This document shows positions 1 through 10,128 of a DNA stretch of 64,000 nt, piece after piece. Numbering within the stretch: position 1 is the first letter of the stretch; each line of letters opens with the position of its first letter. Source of the DNA: Annona cherimola (lineage: Eukaryota; Streptophyta; Magnoliopsida; Magnoliales; Annonaceae); contig CM059971.1 in the NCBI GenBank assembly GCA_030490835.1, positions 127,566,564 through 127,630,563 on the forward strand, read 5' to 3'. A program made the position numbers and the translations under genes. The notes below the pieces were generated by a model that made no database searches, was not told the origin of the DNA, and worked only from the letters and a program-made list of their open reading frames with translations.

Positions 1-136
1 AGTACGCCACGTTCCGTAACAGTAACAGAGCGTCGAATTCGAAGCTCGGAGCCACATCCTCCTCCTCTTTCAAAATTTCCGTTTTCCGTTTGTCCCTGCA
101 GATTCTTGTTGCATTCCTTTCTTCATAGAAGCAGCC

Positions 137-826
137 ATGGCCGAAGAATTTCCATTGAGCGGACCACACGAGCCCACGGATCCCGTCTTCCCTCACTCGC
201 CAACGCGGCCGCCGATTGAGTCGATCCTTCCGTGCCAGAGAAATCTGCTTCAAACGCTCTGCAAGCGAAACAGAGCAGATGCAGACACAGATACAATGCT
301 CCTCCGCAAGAGAAACGGATCCGGCACAGAGACGAAGACGAGTAGAAGGAAGTTGTACAGGGGAGTAAGACAGAGGCATTGGGGAAAATGGGTGGCTGAG
401 ATCAGACTCCCTCGCAACAGGACGCGGCTGTGGCTGGGCACGTATGACACCGCCGAGGCTGCAGCTTTCGCGTATGATCGGGCAGCATATAAGCTGCGAG
501 GAGAATACGCGCACCTGAATTTTCCGAGGATTGGAGCCAACGATAGCACTGACCTTACGGCGCTACAATCTGCGGTGGATGCGAAGATTGGAGCGATTGC
601 TCAGCGGCTAAGGGAGGAGAAAGTAAGGATGGTGAATGGGGAGCCATGCTCCGGCAAAGAGATGAAGGATGTAGAAGGGTGTTGGGAGGCCGAGGAATTG
701 GCGTTGCCGTCCGCACCGAAAGTGATGGGCCACGAGAGTATGGAACGTTTGGAAGTGGATGGCTGCTGCTCATTGGCACGAATTCCTTCTTACGATCCAG
801 AGCAAATCTGGGAAGTGCTTTGCTAG
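137..826 (+). CDS. AP2/ERF transcription factor, DREB A-6 (RAP2.4-like) type
   Basis: Intronless 229-residue DNA-binding transcription factor expected to act in the nucleus. One AP2 domain spans about residues 74-130: it opens [18 protein letters not shown] and closes [14 protein letters not shown]. By the usual AP2 numbering, position 14 is Val and position 19 is Leu. That favours the DREB A-6 side of the family (GCC-box or DRE binding) over classic ERFs, which have Ala14/Asp19. The C-terminal end [16 protein letters not shown] resembles the conserved tail of RAP2.4-like proteins. A basic stretch ([15 protein letters not shown]) just before the domain could be a nuclear signal. The start at 137 is the first ATG of this frame and sits in a good plant context (gcagccATGGCC). 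Only 136 bases of upstream DNA are present, so the promoter is cut by the window edge. Family is certain; the exact orthologue is inferred. Confidence 0.94.
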   Translation: MAEEFPLSGPHEPTDPVFPHSPTRPPIESILPCQRNLLQTLCKRNRADADTDTMLLRKRNGSGTETKTSRRKLYRGVRQRHWGKWVAEIRLPRNRTRLWLGTYDTAEAAAFAYDRAAYKLRGEYAHLNFPRIGANDSTDLTALQSAVDAKIGAIAQRLREEKVRMVNGEPCSGKEMKDVEGCWEAEELALPSAPKVMGHESMERLEVDGCCSLARIPSYDPEQIWEVLC

Positions 827-1854
827 TGCGCTAATTGAGACTTGCAATGAATTCCGAGTCTACTACAGAACAGGGGAACTGATCCATTGACTACCCAAAA
901 AAAAAAATCCGTCGTCTGTTTTCATCTGTGTGTGTGTGGGATTCTATGCATTATCACTTTCTTTTGTATTGATTGTACCATGACTACCTTAGGAGCTTAA
1001 AGTAAGCCATGCCCATCTTGATATATCCTTCCCTGTTTCTTCCTTGGATTCTTTACTAGCTGACCTTGGTTGCGTTCGAGTTTTGATTTTATGTGTTTGG
1101 ATTCTCGCACCGCTGGCTGCGGTCTCAATATGATATATGTTGATGTGTTCCTGATATTATGCGAGGTAGAAAATGCGCACCAACGCCTGCATCACAAGGC
1201 ATGATTGCACTGGGGTATAAGATCGTTCATGCTCATCTTAATCTTAACTCTATTTATAAAACTTACCAAACTTCGTATATTTTGCCAAATGAAAGTCAGA
1301 TCATGATCAATCCAATCATAATCCTAATTTTAAAAAATGTTTAAGTTTGGTCTGATTTCAGGTTGGAATTGTAGGTAAAGTTTTAAAAACTTTGACATCT
1401 TTTGTACCTATCGTAATCTAAAGTAACATTATTTTAGTTATAACTCAAACTAAAGTATTAGTAGCATAAGTGGACGAAGACATACATCAATAAAAATTTA
1501 TGAATGCATCATTAATATAAAATAACACAAGGCATATCCTAACAAAATTTTAAAAATGGATCATTAGTGCAAGATAACAAATTTAAAACTTTATTTTTAA
1601 GATTTTTTTTCCCTTCAGAGTGTGTCATAAAAATTGTTAATTAAAACTTTTCATTTTATATAATTATTTTATTTTTTAATCGTTTATTCATATCTTTCTA
1701 CATAATTACTTTACTTCTCAATAATTCTCTAGCAATTATTAGTACAACTCTCTTTTTACTTTGTTCTCTTGATGACTCATCACTATACCCTAAGTTTGTG
1801 AGCCCATTGCACGATTGGGTCCCCCATGCCCAATCCAAATTCTAGCATTCAAGC
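827..1854. other. 3' flank of the ERF gene and AT-rich spacer
   Basis: The first 250 bases are mixed sequence that probably holds the 3' UTR of the ERF gene, including a TG-repeat run near 931-939. From about 1240 the DNA becomes AT-rich with no open frame worth calling. The last 8 bases (1847-1854, ATTCAAGC) are the left target duplication of the adjoining hAT element. Confidence 0.6.
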
Positions 1855-2184
1855 TAAGGGCTGGAATTGAGGCGGGTCATATCGGGTAAAGATTTGCCCA
1901 ACCTTGACCTTACTTTTTAAAAATTGAATTTGACCCTTTTTTATATTAAGTCGGTACAAGGTTGGTTTGACCCTAACTTTTTTTTAATAGGTTTCGGGAC
2001 AAATTTCGGGTTCGTATCAGTGTTATTAAAACCGAACCGGACCGGCCGGTCCGACCGAGAACCGGTCCCCAATCCGGTCCGACAGCATACAGTTCGGTTC
2101 AATACATATAAACCATAAAAACCGTCGAACCGGCGATTGGACCGCAATATACAGTTGGACCGGTTCAACCGGTTCGTTTTAAAA

Positions 2185-2520
2185 AAAACCAGGGGCACAG
2201 GCGCACGGCACGGCTCCTCCCAAATTCCACAATCGAGAAAATCGAAAATCCTCATATCCCTAATCTTTCTCTTCTCGGCTTCTCGCAGTCGCAGCAGCAG
2301 CTCGCCTCTTCTCGTCCGGCCGGTCATCTGCAACAAGCCAACAACTCGTATGGTCATCCTGCGAGGCCGCGTCCAACAGCATCGTGACCAGGGCTTAGCT
2401 TCTTCTCGGTTTCAGCCGCGTCTCAGCTTCTGCCAGTCGTCCCTTCGTCTCAGCTTCTTCTCGGTTTCTGTTTCCCCTTGCCGACCAGCAGCTCTGGCTA
2501 CTCCAGCCTCTATTCCATAG
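2185..2520 (+). other. CT-rich leader-like segment inside the inner hAT element
   Basis: The stretch is pyrimidine- and CAG-rich and resembles a plant 5' UTR (for example CCTAATCTTTCTCTTCTCGG). It allows an open frame by composition only, and the translation is low-complexity Ser/Arg/Pro. It may be a second captured host fragment, from the promoter-proximal end of some gene, lying opposite in orientation to the splicing-factor remnant. No function is assigned. Confidence 0.35.
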
Positions 2521-2528
2521 ACGCTTCT

Positions 2529-3140
2529 CTAAGCAGCATCCAAAAAGTTCCTGCTGTCAGTCACACTTGCCTTATTTTTTTCCAAAGCATTAGCTTCTGA
2601 TGCCTTCTTCAACCGCTTCCACCGCTGCTCTTCATGAACTTCAACATCAAGCATCATCTCTCGTGCCCGTGCTGCTTTCTCTCCCTCTGATAGCTTAGAT
2701 GCAGTCCAATGTTACTTATGGTGCAATCTGTGCTGCTTTGACGGCATGTCATCTCTCGCACTACTACCCTCCGACCCAACATTAGAACTAGAATGCCCAG
2801 CCCTTCTATCTTCTCTCCTGGTTCCTAAAAATTCTTTATGGTCCTTGGACGAATGCCTCGGCTTATTAGGATGGTCCAATGCTTGATCAATTCTACTTCT
2901 CTCATCTTCCTCTTTTCTTGATGCACCTTCCAAATTCAGCTTCTTTCCAGATGAATGCTTTGATTTCCTGCTTTGCTTATCCACCCTATGCTTTATTCGT
3001 CTTCCTTCTTCCTCCTCACTTGTGGCTACTTCTGAATCCGACCTGTATTTAGATGAATCCTTCTCATGCTTTGACTTCATGCGATGCTTTTTGTGCTCTT
3101 TACTCTTGTGTTTCCCCCCTTCCCCCTTCGTTTCTGTGCT
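2529..3140 (-). pseudogene. Broken fragment of a CWC25/CIR-N-type pre-mRNA splicing factor gene
   Basis: Read on the minus strand, one frame stays open from about 3140 to 2715 and gives a Lys/Ser/Glu-rich segment (SKEHKKHRMKSKHEKDSSKY and onward). It meets an in-frame TAA at 2712-2714. The same frame then continues with ASKLSEGEKAARAREMML and HEEQRWKRLKK, ending DSRNFLDAA before a TAG at 2529-2531. The LSE-x(4)-AAR and HEEQRWKR segments recall the C-terminal part of plant CWC25-like spliceosome proteins that have a CIR N-terminal domain; that assignment is from memory of the family. The N-terminal domain and the extreme C-terminus are absent. The piece sits wholly inside the inner hAT element, so it is most likely captured sequence and not a functional gene. 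Confidence 0.5.
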
Positions 3141-3349
3141 CTTTATTTTTAATATTTTATTTTATTTCATAAATTTGAGTGCTCCTTAGATGTGTGTTAG
3201 ACGCTGTTAGATTAAGGTGGATTTCATTAAATCATATTATCTAGGTTTTAAGTTCTATAATTAATGTATAAATGACCTTATGAGGAGCTGAGTATCATAT
3301 TTCGAGTATTAAATTATGATTAACTTATTAATATCAAAAGTTAAATGTT

Positions 3350-3450
3350 GTTAGATGTCATTAGATGCTGTTAGATGTCGTTAGATCCGGTTAGATGCCG
3401 TTAGATGTCGTTAGATGCTGTTAGATGTTGTTAGACGCTGTTAGATAAGG
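3350..3450. repeat. 10-bp tandem array (GTTAGATGYC type)
   Basis: About ten consecutive units of a 10-bp motif, GTTAGATGTC and close variants (GTTAGATGCT, GTTAGATCCG, GTTAGACGCT), lie in the right arm of the inner hAT element. A longer direct repeat of roughly 140 bases flanks it: about 3196-3336 and 3429-3569 share the order TTAGACGCTGTTAGAT, TTTCATTAAATC, TAAATGACCTTAT. Short subterminal repeats are common in hAT elements as transposase contact sites. Confidence 0.8.
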
Positions 3451-4275
3451 TAAATTTCATTAAATCCTATTATTTGGATTTCAAATTATGTAATTAAGGT
3501 CTAAATGACCTTATAAAGGGCTCAGAATCATATTACATGTGTTAAATTAAGATTAACTTATCAATATATTTACTTAAAATTTAAAAATAATTTAATATTT
3601 ATGACATCATAAATATGTCATGCTAACATTACCAGTTCGAACCTGTTCGAACCAGACTAGTTCCTTTATCGGTTCGGTTCTGACAACATTGGTTCGTATT
3701 AGACCGGTTTCGGGATAGCGGATCGGGTCAAATAAGATAATTGTAAGAATTTATATACTTATCAAACATAAATATACATCTATAATAAATTTAAATATTA
3801 TGTACTTCAATATTTCACTAATTATTAAAAACACATAATTAAGAAAAAATATTTGAAAATCTAGTATAAATTTATTAAAATAGGTTAATATGCAATTAAA
3901 CATTTCAAATTTTTTATTAATTCTTATATTACTTTCTGAATAAGTTGATTCTTCTATTGTTGATAAAGTTGATTATAAAAAAGTAAGAATTTTGAAAGAA
4001 AATAATAATAATATTTAAACATAAGCTTATAATTTTTAATAAATTAATATATGTAAGGCGGGTCGAACTCTTTGGGTGGGGACATAGTCGACCCACCCAG
4101 ATCCTATTTTTGAATTTCGGTAAAAAAATATATTAATTTTACCTAATCAAAAATAAATCAAGTTAAAGTCGGGTCACGGGTTCGACCCACCTAGTTCCCA
4201 CACCCCTGATTCAAGCGAGGGTCGTGGCTCTCTCGCTGCGCCAAAACCTCATCTCTCCGAGTCTCCGCCCTGCAT

Positions 4276-4283
4276 AAACCCTA
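4276..4283 (+). promoter_or_regulatory. Telo-box (AAACCCTA) in the helicase promoter/leader
   Basis: AAACCCTA lies 85 bases before the helicase start codon and is followed by a related CCCTAAC. This motif is known from plant promoters and leaders of translation, ribosome and RNA-processing genes. It is the only promoter-like signal clearly seen between the hAT element end at 4208 and the start codon. Activity is inferred. Confidence 0.45.
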
Positions 4284-4367
4284 CTAAAGCCCTAACTCTG
4301 CGAACATACGTTTTCCCTCCTCTATCTTGTTTTTGACAACGGCTAGGGCAAGGGCTTGCTTCCTGCC

Positions 4368-7300
4368 ATGCCTGGCCAGCTTCTTCCGCTCCGATTGCTT
4401 CAGTCCTCGTCAGCCGCCTGCCTTACCCCCATGAAATTCTGCCCCGCCACCCGTGCCCTCCCCATTTTCACTGCTCTATTCCCTTTCAAACTCAAATACC
4501 AAGCACTCACATGGGTTCGTCGAGAAGCTGCTGGAGTCCGAAGATTTTCCGGCCGTCCTATCCACTCCAGGCGTCGCGAGTTCCTGCCTGGCCGCGGCTC
4601 GCAGCGGGGAGAATTCCAGCTCGGGAGCGTAGGCGGGAGGGCTGGGCAAGCGAAGAGCCTGATTGAGGATGAGGCGGAGCTCAGTGACTGGGTCAGCGAT
4701 CTAAAGATGGATTCTATACGATTGAGCAGTGACAGTGACGATTTGGATGATCGCCGTAGCGGTACAGATAGGAGTTCTTCGAGGAATAGGACAGGCATGG
4801 GAAGGGACAGGTTTTCATCTGCGAAGAGGCAGAGAGACAGCGATTCGGATGATTTTCTCGGCGGCGGTAGGAATGCCTCTTCTAGGAGCTCAGGGGGTTT
4901 GAGAAATTCGAAGGTTTCTGCTGGTAAGAGGCACTTCGACAGTGAATCTGAGTTGGAAGATGATGACGATTTTGCGCCAAGAAGGCGAAAGGAATACAGA
5001 TCCCGCGGGGATGGGTTTTCCTCCTTGGCAGAGAGAGGGGGGCGACGGTCTGTTATGGACAATAGGCGAGGTCAGGAAAGAGGGAGTTTGGAGAGAGTAG
5101 GGAGGGATCGGGAAACGCAGTTTTTGGGAAGAGGAGGAAGGGGGCTGGAAAGGCAGCCTTTGAAGAGAGGAAGGGGTCTGGAAAGTCAGTCGCTTCGATC
5201 TTCAGATGATGATGAAGTTGAGTCTGAAATGTCAGACATTGAAGATAGTGAAGATGAAACAGGTGCTCGTAAGGGTGCAAGCTCCTCATCTGAAATGGCG
5301 AAAGAAAGCATGCAGTCAATGCCAAAGCCTTCATCTGGAAATTCTGGTTCTTACTTGAGCGAGACTAGGTGTGTTAGAATTCAACAACTACTTGCATTCT
5401 AGATGTTATTAACTTTCGCTTCAGGTAGGTTAGCTTTTAAATTTTCATAGGATTTTGTAAAATCCAATTAGATTTTTTTTTCATGAATCATTCTTCACAG
5501 AGATGATATTGAACTGCAGATTCATGTCCATGCTTCTAATTAGGATGAGAATCAGATGATTTGCTTAAGTTGTAATGATTGATCTAATGGATGGTAATCC
5601 GCCAATTGTCCTTTCTAACATTGAGATGCTTTATTAGTTAAACTGATGATGCATTCCCCTGCATGAATGTAATGCGCAGGTTTGATCAATGTTCTCTCTC
5701 TCCCCTGTCATTGAAAGGCATAAAGGATGCTGGATATGAGAGGATGACTGTTGTGCAGGAAGCAACCCTCCCTTTGATTCTTAAAGGTGTTTTAGCTTGA
5801 ATATATTTACTGTATGCTCTTCAAATGGAAGAAGTTTTTGATATATGAGTTGTTATAAAAGAGATTTTTTTACTGATGGCAACTCTGTTGATATGTTGTG
5901 TCACTTATAAGTAGATTTCATTTAGCTGAATGTGTTACAGTTGTTGCATTTTCTGCACCAATGGGCAAAATAGCTCCAAACAAATGTTAGATGAAAGGTT
6001 GGAACCATACTTAAGGCAATTTCAGTTCAGGTTCATGGGTGAAAAATACACTGAAGAAATTAATTAAGTGGTTCATATGCATTTACCATTCTCAAATCTA
6101 TGAAAATCTGTGTCAAATGTGGTTGGCTGTGACTTTCAACCCACACATTGAGCAAATTATTGTTTCTTCATTCTTAAGAAGAACATTGGTGATGGAATTC
6201 TCCAGTTTGTCTGCTAGCATTATGTCACAAATGGCATGTACATATTTGAGCAACTGTCACTGCTGATGAAAGTGGATATATGGGCTTGCTGGGAGATGCA
6301 ACGCCATGTAGCAGACAAAAACATGATGAGATTTTCCAATACTGAGCACAATCTATTCTGATTTGGTTTGAATTTGTATCTAAGTTCCATTTCCCCAGAT
6401 GCTTACTTACGTTCGTTGTTTATTTTAGGAAAGGATGTTCTCGCAAAGGCAAAGACAGGCACTGGAAAGACAGTGGCATTCTTGGTAAAATGCTTGAGCT
6501 CTTCTTTTGGAGAAAAATCCACTCTTTCTTCACTGTATTTACAAATCCTAATTTTTTTTTCAAGTCCTAATTTCTGCTTCTTAATTTCAGCTTCCTTCAA
6601 TTGAGTTGGTCACCAAGTTACCCCCACCTGATCGTGATCAGAAAAGACCTCCTATCAATGTGCTTGTTATATGCCCAACTCGAGAGCTTGCAAGTCAAGC
6701 TGCTACAGAAGCTAATACCCTTTTGAAATATCATCCTTCTATAGGCGTCCAAGTCGTGATAGGAGGCACAAGATTAGCTCTGGAACAGAAGCGCATGCAA
6801 GCAAATCCTTGCCAGGTTGTTCCATCATCATGTGGATGTTGTGACCATGTTTGTTAAGTTTTGCAGAACAAAACTTTTCTGTATTAATTGTAGTTAATGG
6901 GTATCTGCAGATTCTTGTAGCCACGCCTGGAAGGCTGAGAGATCACATTGAGAATACGCCTGGGTTTGCAACACGACTGATGGGTGTCAAAGTGCTTGTT
7001 CTTGATGAAGCTGATCATTTATTGGATATGGGATTTAGAAAGGATATTGAAAAAATTATCGCTGGTGTTCCAAAACAGCGACAAACACTTCTATTTTCTG
7101 CCACGATCCCAGAAGACGTATGAATCAATTTTACATCATTAAATTGTCATTGCCTTAAAACATGTGCTAATGTCTTTATCTTCCACAGGTCCGGCAAATT
7201 AGCCATATTGCCTTGAAGAGGGATCATGAATTTATTAACACAGTTGAAGAGGGTACAGAGGAGACACATTCGCAGGTAATGATGTTTTAGATGCATGCTT

Positions 7301-9415
7301 TGAGTAGGTTCGATGGAATATAAATTTTTTTGAGATGAGCGATTCATCTTACTCATCTGCTTCTTCTTTTTTTCATTCCCTGAAGTGTTTCCATATGGGT
7401 TGTGACTCAGGTCAGACAGACATATTCGGTTGCACCTCTTGACAAGCATTTTTCAATACTCTATCAAATTTTGACAGAACACATTTCGGATAATGTTGAT
7501 TATAAGGTATCTATACTGAGTCATAGATGTTAAGAGTCAAATCAAGTCAGCAGGCTGGATTGATATGCTAAGACAATTGCAGGTTCTTGTGTTCTGTACC
7601 ACTGCAATGGTCACCAGACTGGTTGCTTCACTTCTTTCTGAGTTGAACTTGAATGTGCGGGAGATCCATTCCAGAAAGCCTCAGAGCTACAGAACCAGGG
7701 TTTCTGATGAGTTTCGGAAGTCAAAAGGTCTTATTCTTGTGACTTCTGATGTGTCTGCACGTGGTGTTGATTATCCAGATGTCACCCTTGTCATTCAGGT
7801 AATTTTTGTGGGATATTCTGTTATCATTTGTGCCAGTTAACTATTCTGCAATGTGATGTTTAGAGGCATTTAGGACACAACATGTTGAATATGCATGGAA
7901 ATTGAACATGTGATATGGACATTTTGTGGTCACAAATAAATATGAAATTTGATTCTGACATTAAAGGAATTTTCTTTTTCTTTGTTTTTCCCCCCTTCCT
8001 GGGAAGGGGGCTTGACATACACAGTTGGAATTTGGGAACAGGCCCTCCTTTAAGGATGTGGAAGAGCAAAATTGCTTGAGTTGAGAAGATTTTTTATTAG
8101 CCATTGATTGAGTGAGCAAGTTATATGTCAAGAATGGATAGCAGAATAATTTTGTTGATTGTTAGCACGAGTTGCTAAAAATGAACTGTCGGCAAATTTC
8201 CCTGTGATTAGCATAGTACCAGAATTTGAAACTGTTTAGGTTATGCATGGTTGAATGTGATAAACACAACTCACATTTTTTCAAAAAAAAAAAAAAATTT
8301 GTAATTACCATAGCAAGCAGAGTGACAACCATAGGCTTATTTTTTTGCATCATACAAGCAATGTCCCTGACTGATCACTGTTTGGTTGTTGCAGTTGGGC
8401 CTGCCTGCTGATAGACAACAATATATACATCGTCTTGGAAGGACGGGTCGAAAGGGCAAGGAGGGTCAAGGAGTATTAATGTTGGCACCATGGGAGGACT
8501 TCTTTTTGTCTACTGTAAGGGATTTGCCAATATCACAGGCTTCATTACCTTCTGTCGATCCTGACACCAGAAAAAAAGTGAGTATCCTAATGATTGTTGC
8601 TGGAGTCGATTTATTCAAGTTTCTTTTTGTGACATATTGTTTCTTTGTAATGCTCAATTGTTCGATATCACACATTAACAAGGTGTTCTCTATGGATGTT
8701 TAGCCATCTGCCTTGAAGCCATATATAGTTTTCCATACTGATTGTTGGGCTTATTGTTGAGCGGATAATTTGCCATCTTCAGTGGTCAAACCTGATGGCC
8801 TTCAAACAAAATTCAATTTTTGGATAATGACGAAAGATTCATACAAAAGCAGTGTCCACGGAGATGCCAAAAAATAATGGATTATTTCTTTCCTGACAAA
8901 TAGTAGTGAGATGATTGTTAAGACTAGGAGACATTCTATATTTCTGTGCTCTCCTTTTCAATCTTGCAACATTTCAGATATTTGTTAGACAAAAATTTTC
9001 ATTTTTTTAAGACATTTGAGGAATGACCTTGCATAATTTTCAAATTCGTATCGGAACCTGAAATTTGTACTAGACCCTGAAATCTGAACGGAAGACCGAA
9101 GGGATGCGTGTTATAATCATCACCGCTACTAGGCATTCCATCTCTCCTCCTTGTATCTAATGACCATATTTTCCGATATCTGTGCAGGTGGAACGGGCAC
9201 TGTCACATGTGGAGATGAAGAACAAAGAAGCAGCATACCAAGCATGGCTTGGCTACTACAATTCCAACAAAAATGTTGGCAGAGACAAGTGCAGGCTTGT
9301 GGAACTGGCTAATGAGTTCAGCAGATGCATGGGCCTCAACACCCCACCCGCCATTCCAAAACTAGTCCTTTCCAAGATGGGACTCAGAAATGTCGCTGGT
9401 CTTCGCACTAAATAA
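4368..9415 (+). CDS. DEAD-box ATP-dependent RNA helicase, RH25/RH26/RH31 type (10 exons)
   Basis: Exons: 4368-5368, 5680-5786, 6429-6484, 6591-6815, 6911-7117, 7189-7275, 7411-7506, 7583-7798, 8395-8577, 9188-9415; all introns are GT-AG and frames join, giving 801 residues. It unwinds RNA using ATP. Motifs in order: Q-motif region starting FDQCSLSPLSLKGI (335), AKTGTGKT (377-384), PTRELA (417-422), TPGR (468-471), DEAD (495-498), SAT (526-528), TSDVSARGVD (647-656), HRLGRTGR (677-684). The roughly 330-residue N-terminal extension starts with an Arg-rich, acid-poor stretch that looks like an organelle targeting peptide. It then has SLIEDEAELSDWVSDL, a phrase I associate with the plant RH26/31 group, followed by a low-complexity Arg/Ser/Asp region. 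Start chosen at the first ATG in frame; the frame also opens 12 bases upstream without ATG. Organelle location is inferred. Confidence 0.93.
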
Positions 9416-10128
9416 TTGTTAGCTAGTATCATGGTGGGCCGCTAACCCTTTTTCTTTGCCCGGTGTCTGGAAGGGCCAATCCTGGTAGTATCTGCAACAT
9501 TACCATAACCGCCTGACCATTGCAAGGGAGATGCGTTCGGAGGCATGCCTTCAGCCTATTTTATATTCCTGAATAGGAAGATTCGGTAGTAATTTATTTT
9601 TACCCGTACCAGGGCCTTGTAAGTTCCTGCAATAGAAAATTTTTGTTTTGTTAAATTCTGATTTGGAGCTTGCACGTCCTGAGCTAGAAAGGATCCTGTC
9701 GAGTATTGGCTTCGAAAGCACAGATTATTTAACTACGGGAGTTTCGCCTCTAAAAGGAATTCGGGGTGCCTTGTAGCTGTGGTTTGCCCAATGGCCTAAG
9801 CAACTTGATGCTCGTACCTGGCACGTGGCAAGTGTAGCTCTTACCTATGAGTTGGGCGCATATGAAAGCCTGTTTGGCTTGCTCCATTCGACGCCACCTG
9901 CCCGTCTATTAATGCCGCAATCACATACCAGCACATCCATACATGAAAGCAAATCAGCATATCTAAGGACCACTCATGTTACGCCAAACTTAGAAAAGTT
10001 TTCGATAATGATTTGTTTTTTCCCACATGACATCGTAATTAGTATGTGATACAAAACACGCAACATGATCCAGTGCTTTTTCCATTTTCTTTTGAGCGTG
10101 TTGAGTGCAGAAACAGACAGAATTGAAG
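9416..10128. other. Shared 3' spacer between convergent helicase and primase genes
   Basis: These 713 bases separate two stop codons that face each other. They must hold both 3' UTRs. No clear AATAAA was found for the helicase. No further coding sequence is seen. Confidence 0.6.

Larger units (their letters stand above)
2018..3691. mobile_element. Nested hAT-type element carrying gene-derived sequence (inner)
   Basis: This 1674-bp element lies inside the outer element, flanked by an exact 8-bp duplication GTTCGTAT (2010-2017 and 3692-3699). Terminal inverted repeats match at 16 of the first 20 positions: left CAGTGTTATTAAAACCGAAC, right (inverted) CAATGTTGTCAGAACCGAAC. Removing it and one target copy restores a sequence that lines up with the uninterrupted relative at 15080. 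The interior has three blocks: a CT-rich leader-like segment (about 2185-2520), a reverse-strand remnant of a Lys/Ser-rich protein gene (about 2529-3140), and a repeat-rich right end with a 10-bp tandem array. No transposase is seen, so it must have been mobilised in trans. The structure is typical of a transposon that captured host gene pieces. Confidence 0.85.
1855..4208. mobile_element. hAT-type non-autonomous element (outer), interrupted by a second hAT element
   Basis: The element is flanked by an exact 8-bp duplication, ATTCAAGC, at 1847-1854 and 4209-4216. An 8-bp target duplication is the mark of the hAT superfamily. Its ends are imperfect inverted repeats: left TAAGGGCTGGAATTGAGGCG, right (inverted) CAGGGGTGTGGGAACTAGGT. 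Without the insertion at 2018-3691 and its extra target copy, the element would be about 672 bp, close to the 682-bp relative at 15080-15761. The two align along most of their length, including a shared AT-rich core and a GGGTCGGG-type motif near the ends. No transposase frame is present, so it is a MITE-like passenger. It ends only 160 bases before the helicase start codon. Confidence 0.85.

Noticed and set aside
2137..2520. 127-residue plus-strand frame inside the inner hAT element
   Set aside because: The translation is low-complexity and begins in the terminal repeat zone; the sequence looks like a 5' leader rather than coding DNA.
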